Source of the DNA: Eudromia elegans
Lineage: Eukaryota; Chordata; Aves; Tinamiformes; Tinamidae
DNA length: 64,000 nt
Assembly (NCBI GenBank): GCA_003342815.1
Contig: PTEX01000013.1
Coordinates: 2,361,067-2,425,066, forward strand
Direction: 5' to 3'
The notes below the pieces were generated by a model. That model was not told the DNA's origin, made no database searches, and worked only from the letters and a program-made list of their open reading frames with translations. This document shows positions 43,901 through 55,240 of the stretch, in pieces. The position numbers and the translations under genes are program-made. Within the stretch, counting starts at the first letter, position 1. Each line of letters starts with the position of its first letter.

Positions 43901-46900
43901 GTCCTTACTTATTCCAGCTGTGACTGGATAGCTGATGGCTTGCAGGGAAGCACAGAGTATCAAGCAGATTTCATTTTCCATAAAGAACCTAGAGATTTTG
44001 CCTGCCAGCATCTGGAAAGCTCACCACTTTTACTTAACAGATTTTTTAACTTTCGGAACGTGAGAGATGGCCCTCCTCGTTTACTAGACCACCACAGGTT
44101 AATTGGCTCTCATACAAATGACCACAGATGTTTGCAAGATGTTGCTGAGCCCCCTCCGAGACTATCATTACCTGCCTGGTGTCAGTGCGGTACCGATATG
44201 TAATTTATACTTTTGGAAGACCTCCACCACAATATAACAAAATAAAATAAATCTCTTTGCAAATGTCTTTGCTTTGGGATAAGCCCAGCACTAAAATACT
44301 GTAGGGATTGCTTTGCATCAATGGGGTTTTGTGCTTGCGCTTGCTGCGATGCAAAGACTTGCAAAGTGTTTTTCTGGCTCTGGTGTTCGGATATGGCCTC
44401 AGACATGGCAGAGTGGAAAACAAACCAGTAAGCGCTAATAGGTGTTCACATACTTAAGTAGCATTAAACAATGTAAACATGGAGCAAACAGACTTCTTTT
44501 TACATCTTCTTTTTTTAAAAAGTTATTTCCCCCCCTTTTTTTTCCTCCCACATAAGCCTTCCGTTCTCATCCAGTACTAGACACTTCCCAGCAGTGTTTC
44601 TAATCTGAATTACAGGTTGCGCTTCCCCTCGTCACCGTCATTTTAGTATCTAGCCAAAAGGTGGCAGTACTCATCCACTAGACTAGGCCCAAGAGGTGCC
44701 GAATATCATCAGTATATTCATGTGTGTAGTATTAGTACCGTCAGAGCCAGCTCAGATTTATTTCTATTTACAGCAGAAAGAAAATGAATGTTCCATATTT
44801 CTCTTGCGCTGGGAGTGCTTCACTTCAACAGCTGCTGGGAGCTACCTTGGTTTTTGGCCTCTAGTGGCGATACAACGCATTTCTGCCGTCTCCCCTGCAC
44901 CAAACAACCCATGGGGCTTCGGCAAGGCCCCAGATGCAGAGGAGACGTTATTTTTGCTGAGGAGCACTGTTCTCAAAATGTCATAAAACCATGAACACAC
45001 AGCTGGAGCAGTTTATGGACTGCAGAATAAAGCTCTGAGTATTTCAGCTCAAGTATTAATTCAAAGAGCATGCTTTGTTATTTCCTGTTTCATTGTTGTT
45101 TGTAAAATAGTTTAATGGGTAGTGAGCAGTAAACTGCTTAAAATCTGCTGTGCACATTGATGCGGTTTTATGTTGCTGCAGAGGGAAAGATTCCACTGCT
45201 TTGGGTGTGAGGGAGAGAGGAAGATTATCCTGATAATGAAAACCACAACCGATGCATTTACTTTGGAACTATTGTTTCAATTACATTACCATGTAGATAT
45301 TTTAATCAGAAATAAAAGTGATAATCCCCAAATGTAGGCCTAACAACAATCAGAACAGCTGCACACTGTACAAAGAAGGAGCTTAGCCGTTAGCAATAAG
45401 GTTTATATGCAGCCAGAAAAAGACTTCAATTTTTTTTGTATAACAAAGTGACCTGGTTTAAAGAATAGAAGGCAGTATTTATTAATAACTGATAATGGCT
45501 TAGTTGGTCATTGTCACTTGGTGTGGATCAAAGTGGCTCTCCTACCTTAAAGCATTTAGACTGTTATACTTGTGAAACGTACTTGTTTATTTCAGAAATA
45601 TCTACCACAAAGCACGGGCAAAGAGGACGAGAGCAAAGGGATGGGCTTACATCTGTATGGCCAAACTCTTTTTACCTCTCCTCAATTTAACGAGCTTATC
45701 ATTGATTTTTGGGAACAGTCTTTTCCTTTTGCTATCCCTCAAGCAGCTCCTGGGAATGCTGGTTGGCACAGGACAATCTAAAAATATAAATATATATATA
45801 GAATAGATGATATTTACAATGTGTTTTCCTGCAGAAAGTAGTATACTAGCAATGAAACAGTGGAGGTGACTGCAACCACACTCACAGTTGTGCATTAGCC
45901 CTGTTCAGTTTACTAGTATGGGTGTAACCAAAGAGACTATGTAGGAGGTGAAAGTTCGTGCTCACTGAGCAGAGAATAACAATATGGGAAAATATTTGTG
46001 TATAGGAATGTTGTTATCCCATGCTGAGCTGTTGCAACATGCATTGGTATAGTTGGTTCTGTCTGTTCTACCCTAAACTTCTCCTGGACGGTGTGAAGGC
46101 CTCTGAAATTGAAGACCCTTAAAACATTTTTTTCCCACCTTTTTTTAAAACCTTGCAGCAAAATCTGTGTTTTCTCAATATATTGTGACTGGTGCAAAAT
46201 CAAATTATGAACGCACTTTTTGTGCTTTTCCATAAAGGCCCTGACTCTGTTTGTTGTTGCTCTCCTGAATTGGGTTCAAAGTCTGCTTCAAAATATACAT
46301 CAGGGATGACGCCTGCAGCTCCTACTGAAGGCCTACTGCTGAAAGGGGAACTCACAAGAAGATGTCCTAACTCAGCCCAAGAATCCTCTGATCCAGGTTG
46401 ATGAAACCTGACCAGTTTGGAGAAAAGTTATCAGGAATCCTGATCAAAGCACTGCTATATCTTATAAGAGGACAAAGAGTCTTTGCAAATGATCTTTCTG
46501 GGGAAAACGAAGCAAAACTCATGGTGATTCTAGCATTTTGGAGAGACAAAGTAAAAACCTTTTCTTCAGCTTCTAAAATGTTCAGCCCCCAAAGGTGTTG
46601 GCACACCATATTCTATTAGCTTTCTGTAATTAAAAGTAATGGAAAAAAAAAAGGCATTGATAGCAAGGCTAAGTATAAATGGGGTTATGTGGTGAACTAC
46701 AGTTACCAAAGTTCAATTTCTGTATGTTTACATTTATGGAAAAAGAAAACTTGAGGTATCAACAAAAGAGAAAAAGAGAAAAAGAGTCTATAGGGTCCAG
46801 TCAGGAACAGGGCCACAGTAAGCTTCCTGTTGTCCAAATATGCAGGGAGGCAAAGTTCTCTCCCAGAGGAACAAGGCCACAGTATGTAACCACCCTAAAA

Positions 46901-48129
46901 AGAGAAGGGAAAACTAGGTGATGTATTTGAGAAAGTCAGCTCTTGGTAGTTGTGTGGTAAGGGAGAAAGTATCAAATAGAAGAAAGCTAATTTTGTGAAT
47001 AGGTAACAAATAGGAATCTCCAGCTGCTACACTGTCTGAGCTTCACAGCAGGATTAGCTTTTGTACAAGCATTAGCATTGTGAAGAGTGATCCCCTGGAG
47101 AGGAATTGACAACCTGATGGATTAATTCGGACAAATATTCCATGACACCTTGTATGAAAGGGAAGTGAGAGACATTTGTTTTTTGTGTTCAGGCAGTTCA
47201 TATCACTGTGCTCTTGTGAATGGAGTTTGGAGCAGTTGAACAGGTTACACAGCAGGGATATCTTACCAACTCCCAAATAAATAGTGCAGACATGACCTTG
47301 GTTCCAACACTGCAAACCCAAGTTAAGTACATGAATTCAGATGTGTTTCCTAAGATTTGCAATCATTTTATCTTGAGTTTTAACTGTATTCACAGACTTC
47401 TAACAAGCCCAGTAGCAAACTCACTCTTCAAGTTTACTGACAAACTTTTCAGTCCTTATTGCTTCTCTTCTGGTCAAAATTTCTAGGGGAACAAACTTTC
47501 CTTTCTGTGGCTTTTGCTTTTTTTTTTTCTCATTCAAGCCAAAAATACAGGAAGTTGCAGCAACTAATTAACCAATATAACCCCAAACTGTAATTAAGGT
47601 TGAGGCCAAACCCACACCCTTGAACTCTGGAGAACTTTGGTGTGTAGGGGCTGCTGTACTCCTGTAAGTAAGAAACTTAGTAAGATTTATTTAAAAAAAA
47701 AAAGAAAAATTGGAAGGGAAAGGTCAGAGTTCTGTTTGTGATGGAACAGGGCTAAGTAGTTGCTAAAAGAAATGCCTGAAAGAAGGAACCTTCCTTCCCT
47801 CCCTGTAGATTTATAATTCCTCAGTTCATTCTCACCATTTTGAGGAGAAAAGGAATTAATAAGGTAAGAAATACTAGAGAACAATAGCATTTGTGAGGAA
47901 TGCCACCACAGTTCTCATGAGACAAATATCTTGACCTCAGGCTTACAGAGGCCCTAAGTATACAAATATCAAGAGCGCATTTTAATGCTGTCTAATCCAA
48001 TTAGGAGCTCACAGAGTCCCTGACTCACTGGGCCTTAGAAGCCAAAAAGACCTCTAAGTGGTCCTCCTCTTACAATTTTCTATGCTAAAAATTAACAGAT
48101 GGAACAGGAGCATGATTCACCTACCCTTG
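40963..48129. other. Noncoding AT-rich sequence
   Basis: No supported gene. A short (TA)n tract lies at 42068-42088. A weak CTCF-like core, CCAAAAGGTGGCAG, lies at 44654-44667. Small open frames (for example 43940-44203 and 45572-45781) resemble no family I know. Confidence 0.4.
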
Positions 48130-48814
48130 GTAAAGGCGGATCACATTAGGGAACACAAAATCAGCTGCACATGCTGGTCCATGGCCCATGACAGGATGTA
48201 GCCACGAGTGCTGAGGGAGCTGGCCAATGTCGCTGTGAGACCATCCTTGTTTTTCTTTGACAGATCATGGTGATGAGGAGAGTTTTGAAAGGAAGAAAGG
48301 TTTGGAAGAAAGGAAATGTCAAAGCAATGCCTTCAGAAAGGCAAGAAGGAGGCCCTAAGGAAATACAGGCAAGTCAGCCTCATGTTGATCCCTTGAAACA
48401 TGATGGAACAACAGATCTGTGATACTATTTGCACACACATGAAGCATGGTAAAGTGATTGTGAGTCGGTGTGGATTTATGGATGAGAAATCATACTTAAA
48501 CAACATTGTGAGAAAGCTCTCTGGATAGAGGAAGAGAGAGTAATAGTGAGTAGTGGATGTTGTTTACTTTGACTTTAGTAGGATTTTGATGCTGGTGCCA
48601 TAGTATCTTCATAGATGAGCTGATGAATCATGGACTATGTAAGCAGTGAGATGGAATGAAAACTTTGAATTGTTTGAACCCTGTACTCAAAGGGTTGTGA
48701 TCAACAGAACAAAGTTAAGCAGGAGGCCGTTCAGCAGTGATGTCACCAACATGAATATAAGCTAGCAATGTGCCCTTGTGGCAAAGAAATCCAGCAAGAT
48801 CTGTGCTGCAATAG
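48130..48814 (+). repeat. Old CR1 LINE, 5' part of a copy split by a younger CR1
   Basis: Successive landmarks of CR1 reverse transcriptase occur in order on +: CCATGGCCCATGACAGGATGT, GTGCTGAGGGAGCTGGCC (48209-48226), AAAGGCAAGAAGGAGG, CAAGTCAGCCTCA, TGGATGTTGTTTACTTTGACTTTAG (48555-48579), AAGGGTTGTGATCA, and AATGTGCCCTTGTGGC at the right edge. Before the last landmark a few hundred bases of the usual coding sequence are absent. Frames are lost, so it is older than the copies at 29.8 and 48.8 kb. Confidence 0.85.
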
Positions 48815-49624
48815 GCATAGAATCCTAGAATCCTAGAATCATAAAATGCTTAAGGTTGGAAGGGACCTCTAGAGGTCATCTAGTCCAACCCCCCTGCACA
48901 CGCAGGATCTCCTAGAGCATGTGGCACAGGGTGGTGTCCAAGCGGGTTTTGAAGATCTCCAGAGAAGGAGACTCCACCACCTCTCTGGGCAGCCTGTTCC
49001 AGGGCTCTGTCACCCTCACTGTTAAGAAATTTTTCCTTAAGTTCCTGTGGAACTTTTGATGCTTTAGTTTGTGGTCATTTCCTCTAGTCCCATCACTGTC
49101 TGTCACTGAAAAGAGGCCGCCCCCCTCCTCCTCACTCCCTCCCTTGAGGTACTTGTATACACTGATGAGGTCCCCTCTCAGTCTTCTCTTCTCCAGGCTG
49201 AACAGGCCCAGCTCTCTCAGCCTTTCCTCATAGCGCAGATGTTCCAGGCTCCCGATCATCCTTGTAGCTTCCTCTGGACTCTCTCTAGCAGCTCCACATC
49301 CCTCTTGTACTGGGAAGCCCAGAACTACACACAGTACTTGAAATGCAGCCTCACCAAGGCTGAGTAGAGGGGGATGATCCCCTCGACGTGCTGGAGACGC
49401 TCTGCTTAATGCATCTCAGGATCCTATTGGCTTTCTTGGCCATGAGAGCACTGCTGCCCCATGGACAACTTGTCCACCATGATGCCCAAGTCCCTCTGCA
49501 GAGCTGCTCTCCAGAAGGTCAGTCCCCAGCCTGTATTGCTGTCTGGGGTTATTCCTCCCCGAATGCAATTCCCTTGCTGAATTTCATAAGATTTCTCACT
49601 GTCCAGTTGTCCAATCTGTCTAGT
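48815..49624 (-). repeat. Younger CR1 LINE inserted in opposite orientation into an older CR1
   Basis: The 3' tail is at left (CATAGAATCCTAGAATCCTAGAATCAT). The minus-strand frame 48912-49259 reads as the conserved CR1 C-terminus (LEHLRYEERLRELGLFSLEK...RLRGDLISVYKYLKG...[26 protein letters not shown]). Sequence continues to the RDLDRLDNW-equivalent block near 49600. 5'-truncated at almost the same point as the 30-kb copy. A few small indels separate frames upstream of 49270. Confidence 0.95.
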
Positions 49625-49659
49625 TCATGACTAAGGATCAAGGTCTAGGTCAAGATGAC

Positions 49660-49992
49660 TAAGTGAATATTTTCAATATTTATAAATATCTGAAGTGAGA
49701 TTGTAAAAATGATGTAGCAAGATTCCTCCCAGTGGTATCAGTGACAGGAGAAGAAGCAACAGGCACAAACCAAAACACAGGAAGGTCCATCTGAACGTAC
49801 CTAAACACTTCTTCACTGTGAGGGTGATTGAACACAGAAAAAGGTTGGCCAAAGTGGTTGTGGATTCTCCATACTTTGCAGATACTCAAATGTCATCTAG
49901 CCATGGTCCTGGCCAACCTGCTGTAGCTTACCTTTCTTAGACCAGATCATCTCCAGAGATCCCTTCCAATCTCATCTATTCTGAGATTCAGA
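49660..49992 (+). repeat. Old CR1 LINE, 3' part of the split copy
   Basis: ATTTATAAATATCTGAAGTGAGATTGTAAAAATGATG...CCCAGTGGTATCAGTGACAGGAGAAGAAGCAACAGGCACAAAC, then ACTTCTTCACTGTGAGGGTGA, GTGGTTGTGGATTCTCC and a terminal GATCATCTCCAGAGATCCCTTCCAATCTCA...ATTCTGAGATTC. These are the CR1 C-terminal coding and 3' UTR landmarks in + orientation, continuing from the fragment that ends at 48814. About 300 bp between the two parts are missing. Confidence 0.9.
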
Positions 49993-51529
49993 GTAGAAAA
50001 AATAGCTGTCCAAGTATGCTAAATTATAGACAGAAAGAACTTGGTATATGTGAAATGTGATTCACCACATATAGAAAGGACAACTTCCTAAAACAAGCAA
50101 ATAGTGAGCTTTTGTTAGAGAGGGGATTATAGCAGACATGACTTTTCCTTCTCTGACTGGACTACACTTTGCAAAATGTAAGTTTGGTTAGGGCTAAATG
50201 CCTACTAAAGGAGAGCTCATTCTTTGAAAAGCACAGCTGCTGCGGGAAAGATGTTGGTGGTGAGACCCATGTAGCAGAATATCTTCAGCAGGAAGTGGCT
50301 CCTGTTGAATTTTCCAGCCAGTTTCATCCTAGAAATGACTATCCATCTCTCCTAGAAATGACTCTGTGACCTGAAAGAGTTCTCAGAAGGTCAAACCTGC
50401 TTTATGATTGTTATGAAGAGCCAATGAGAATGAAATCAAACATTTTAAATCACATTTGTACATATTAAAAAAATTAAGAGGCAATTCCTCTGTTTCATTG
50501 CTATGGCTTCCTTAAAGTTGTAGCAAAATGTACATGCTGATACAGGGCTTGTCCTCAAGCATCAAGTACTTCTAGTGATCATGATTAGTATTATTTTTGC
50601 ATTGCCATGGACTGATGAAATGGGCTTTGCTTGAGTAGTGCCCAAACTTAAGTAGTCAGAAAGAGTAACTGGCTTTATCAATAGTTGCATCCGATTCTAT
50701 ATGTATGTGATCTGAAAAAAAAAAAGGTATAAATAATAATATTTAAATCCCTGCAGATATAAGGTGCCATAGCCCTGTCCTTGGAAGGGCTAAAAGGCAT
50801 GTTGCCCGTATTATGATGCTTAGCAGAAAAGGTTCCAGGCCAAATAAGTCAGCCAAGTGAGGGTGTCTCTCAGCTTCCTCTCCTCGTGCCCTTTCCACTC
50901 GTTCTTTCTGTGACCAGGTGAGAGTATCTGTTGAAACGTGGGATGACATGGACTGACATCTCTCTCCTACCCCCTTCTCACAAAGATTGATTTCTCCTCA
51001 ACTTGTTTAGAATGAGACCTGGGCCACCTGTGCATGAGCTGTCAGGAAACGTTGTGCTTTCAGTTAAACAGCAGGCAGCTATCAAAACAGCAATAAGAGA
51101 GGCTATCAGGCTTAATAAAGGCATGCATTAAAAGTAAAATAACTCTCCAAGGTCCAGTAATGTTGCTTTTACCATTTGTCAGGTGTATAATCACTCTGGA
51201 GAATAAGAATAGTGAGGCCTTTGTAAAATCATGAATCAACATCCCCAACAATTCAACTGCTGTGAGTAGGTCAGGTCAATACCCTCACGTCTCAAAAAAC
51301 TACTTAAGCCCTCCTGTCTCCTGAGACCATTACATCAATAGATACCTCCAGTACTACTGAAAATGACAGCTTGCAACGTAATACCAGGAGACCTCCTTTA
51401 ATAGCTCGTCTATATTAACAGCTGCTGGTCTCTACTCTGGACGTTTGTCCTTGTTTCCAAAACCATGCCATATATAATCCTCTTGTTTTATGTGAGAAGC
51501 ACTTATATCTCTTTCAGGAGGTTTTTTTT

Positions 51530-52122
51530 NNNNNTCTGTATTTGATAGAACATTTCTGTTCTAAACATATTTCCTTCTATCTTGAAATAATTTTATGGTC
51601 ACCTAGTGATCTTTGTTAATGTGAAATTTGCAATTGCAATGAAAAAAAATGTGGGGATCTACTAAATTGCTGTAGTGTTCCTTAAAATCACAANGCAAAG
51701 TAACCACCTTTGTGAAGCTGAACTTCACAAAGTCCATTTCTCTTGCAGTGCCCCATCACTGCTTAGCAATTAATGTTACATTTTTGTTAGCATCAATCAA
51801 CTGCAATATTTAATTGTTGGAAAGAGGGAAATTACAATGTTTATCTACCTGATCTCACTTAAAAGTGGTGTCTTGTCACTAATTGTCATCCGGAAAAGTT
51901 CATACAGCAGTAATCTGGCATGGTCTTAGAGTCATTGGTTATTNTTGAGCTTTCATGACTTTAATTTGTAATAAGAGGAAAATTAAATGAAAATGTGTAT
52001 TTGTAAAGCAAATTTTGGAGTTTTCTNCTCTGGTTTTGATTAAAGATCATTCTAGAATACTTAACACAGATTGAAATTCAGCACTTGCTGAATGAAAGAG
52101 AATGTAGAACTAGAAAAGTAAN
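51530..52122. other. Cluster of ambiguous bases
   Basis: N at 51530-51534 (after a T run) and single Ns at 51694, 51944, 52027 and 52122. Such singletons are absent elsewhere in the window, so this stretch was probably assembled from low-coverage reads. Confidence 0.9.
51708..51732. repeat. Perfect 10-bp inverted repeat
   Basis: The arms CTTTGTGAAG (51708-51717) and CTTCACAAAG (51723-51732) flank CTGAA. It lies within the low-quality stretch. Confidence 0.8.
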
Positions 52123-52771
52123 GGAAGGTCAGTATGCACATATTTAAATAAAACTATTGTGTGTCTGACTTTATATGGTTTGAACTTCACAGCTCATCTG
52201 TAAAGTGCATAAATGCATCTTATGATGTCAAAGAGTTTCTAGAGACACTTGAAAATTTCAATTAAAGTATAAAGTAGGCATTTATTAAAACAAAAAAAAA
52301 TCAAACAAAACAAGCAAAACCAGTACCTAAAAAAAGCAGTCTACTTGCAGAATTTAATGCCTAATTTCTAGTGAATAATTCATTTGATTAATATTTTCCT
52401 GTAAATTTATCAGGGTACAGCTTAAGAGAGGCGGTTTATTGTTCAAAAATATTGTTATTAGTTTGTGCAAATAAATCTTACTCTGTGTTTGCCAACAACA
52501 TACATCTATTTGATTAACTGGGTTAGAGAGTACAAACAGAACATATTTTTAAAGCTACTTATAATATTCCAAAATGCTTTTTTCTTTTAACCACTAAATA
52601 ATTTGCAAAACACCATCTAACATAACAAGCAGAAAAAAAAACCACAAAAGAATTTGAGTTTGCTTTTCAAGTGTTTTTTTTTTCAAGAGAAAAATAAAAT
52701 TTTTAATGCTTTTGGTTTTTTAAGTAATTAAAAATAAAAGCTTTTCAGGGAGAAAAATACAAGACAGGAGG

Positions 52772-52794
52772 TTTTTTTTTTTTTTTTTTTTTTT
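52772..52794. repeat. Poly-T run (23 nt)
   Basis: Uninterrupted T run in AT-rich DNA, with no LINE body attached. Confidence 0.9.
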
Positions 52795-54980
52795 GACTAT
52801 GAGCATGGGAATAAAACTTGCAGTTCTTAAGAAAGGACAATAAGAGTGGGAATTCTGGTTCCTACTGGGAACACATGTTCACCCTCAATACTGTTTAGAC
52901 CCAGGGGCATGGAGGTATGGTGGCATCACGCTTATTGCACTACCAGATTTGACCTCTTCTCTAACAAAACTTGATTTGGGCCAACTTGTAATTACAGACT
53001 TTGAATGAGAAAAAAGTATCAGAGGCTAAATAGATCTAAACAGATACCATTTTTGATCCCTCTGTCTGTTCCAGGAACCTCCTGAATTGATGAAAGACCT
53101 AAGAGAGGTAGTCTTTTATTCTATCCTGCCCTCCTCTGCCCTTATCCCGACCATATAAGTATTCTTATACTTACCACCTTTCATGAAGCCTCTTCTTTTT
53201 CAGTTTCCTTATGAGCAAATACTTTGTTTCCTAAGCAGAAGACTTAATGAAGCAGTTTCCCTATAAACCCCTTTCTGAATAGCCCTAGTGCTTCTCTGAA
53301 TTCCTTCGACATGTCTTTGGCCATAAGATAACTGCACTGTGATGAGTCCTAAAACATATACACAGTGATTAGCTACAAGGCTTTCCCTGACCAGAAAGTC
53401 CAATAGCTGAAATATGCTTGCCCCTTTCTCAGTGGATAAGGAAGAATGCTGACTTGGCTGTCTCCTTTAGAAATAGGCAATTTCTATGAAAATTCGAGTT
53501 ATTTAACTGCCTTGGAGCCTCCTACTACTTTTAAAATGTTGGTTAGAATTAACTGAAGACTGGAACAGATTCTAAATGTTAGAACCACCTAATTAAAATC
53601 AGCTTTATCTAATGCAAAAGTGGGTACCTTGCATCTCTCTGTGACCTAATCCAAGGTGCCTCAAGCAGTCACAGTGAAAGTGCTAGTGACATGGAGCATC
53701 AAAACATTCATTACGATCCCATGTATCATAACACTTGGTTTGTGACATCCTTAGAGGTACAGTCAGTCCCCGGGCATCTTAGAACAGGAAACTACAATTC
53801 CAACTGTCTTTCTGGGGAAACTCACTACCCCTCGATATCCTGTCTTATGATTTAAGCCAGAAGAAGAAAAAATCTAGATGGATGAAGGTGTGCCTAGTGT
53901 TTCTGTTGTAACTAATAAGTATATGGGGTCATTCCTAGACTGTATCCTGGTGATGAAAAAAAAAAAAGAAGGATTAGTAACATTTTAGTCTTTGAAGAAG
54001 GTTTCTTCCATCTCCAATTTCCTTGAATATCCAAACACTTAAGCTCCCCATATATAAATATGTATTTTTCTATTATTTTAATTTTTGTGTTTTATATATG
54101 TATATTTTTTATATCAAGCATGGAAGTACATTTTTGCTAGAAGCTCACTGTATGAAAAATCACTCTGTCTAGTTCAGAAAGTCACAGTTAAAAAGGAAAT
54201 ATATGAGAATGGAGGTTGACTGATAACTCTTTAATGTATTTATGCTTGTAACAACTTCGTTCTTTTCTTGATCTCTTGTTTCAGTTATTTATTTCTGATG
54301 TCAAAAGTTCAGGCTGAAAATGCTCCATAAGAGCTGTAATCAGTTTTCTGAATGGCTAAAGAGAACAATAAGATTTTGTAACAACTGAGACACCTCTTAG
54401 CCCTTGCTGGTGAAAAATGTCAGCTAAGGAAAGTCCTTTTCATCTTTTAGCAAGCATCCATTATTTCTTTATATCTCTTTTCTCTACTTTATGAAAAGGT
54501 TTGTGCAGTAAAGAATGACTGACTGTGTAGTAGTTCTTTCTTCTTTTGCCAAGCTCTTTTTAGGTTTGGCAGCAATTCTATTTTCCTTGTCATCATCTAA
54601 TGTCTATTTATTTTACATTGCTACAAAGCCAGTGCAATTCCCTCATAAATCCCAGGTTGTGAAGATGAAGAAACAATCCAATTCCTTTTATTAAAATTCT
54701 TCAATGTCCTCTTTTTGATTCCTAACATCTAATTAGGCTCAGAAAGGTCATCAGTCTGAAAAGCTCCTGAAAAACATCAACTGAACTTCAAGATCAGAGG
54801 ATGCCAAATGCCTTGCATTTTTGAGCTCTGAAATAACTGATCAATCTTGCTTGTCACAGATGTCACAAGAGTGCTTGTCACTGGTTGTTGATCTAACTAA
54901 CCTCATAATCTGACTCCTTTTCTCTCACCTCTACTCGTGTGTCTCTTTTCTCAATCCTTTTGCTCTCCCTGTGCACATTG

Positions 54981-55002
54981 ACACACACACACAAACACAC
55001 AC
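54981..55002. repeat. (CA)n microsatellite
   Basis: ACACACACACACAAACACACAC, one interruption. Confidence 0.85.
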
Positions 55003-55095
55003 CTCTATTCATTCGTGAAGAATATGAAGATATCCTCACTTGACATGCTGTTTGAGCACTTCACCACTCAATAGATGCCTAGACAGAAGGTAAAA

Positions 55096-55136
55096 GTAGC
55101 ATAGAAGGTAGCATATAAGTAGCATAAAAGTAGCAT
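55096..55136 (+). repeat. Short tandem array of GTAGCAT units
   Basis: GTAGCAT occurs at 55096, 55108, 55119 and 55130, a spacing of 12, 11 and 11 bp, with A-rich spacers. Confidence 0.8.
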
Positions 55137-55199
55137 ATTGATAGTTTTGATTTTGTGGCCAATTGCAAAGATTTTGGAGTGATTGTTCTTTTGGTGTAT

Positions 55200-55240
55200 G
55201 GAGAGAGAGAGAGAGAGATTGAGAGAGAGAGAAAGAGAGG
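55200..55240. repeat. (GA)n microsatellite
   Basis: Two blocks of GA repeats separated by TT, then GAAAGAGAGGGAG. The Ser/Leu-rich open frames across it are artefacts. Confidence 0.9.

Noticed and set aside
48912-49259. Host gene candidate on the minus strand
   Set aside because: The protein is the conserved C-terminus of CR1 reverse transcriptase, a LINE and not a host gene.
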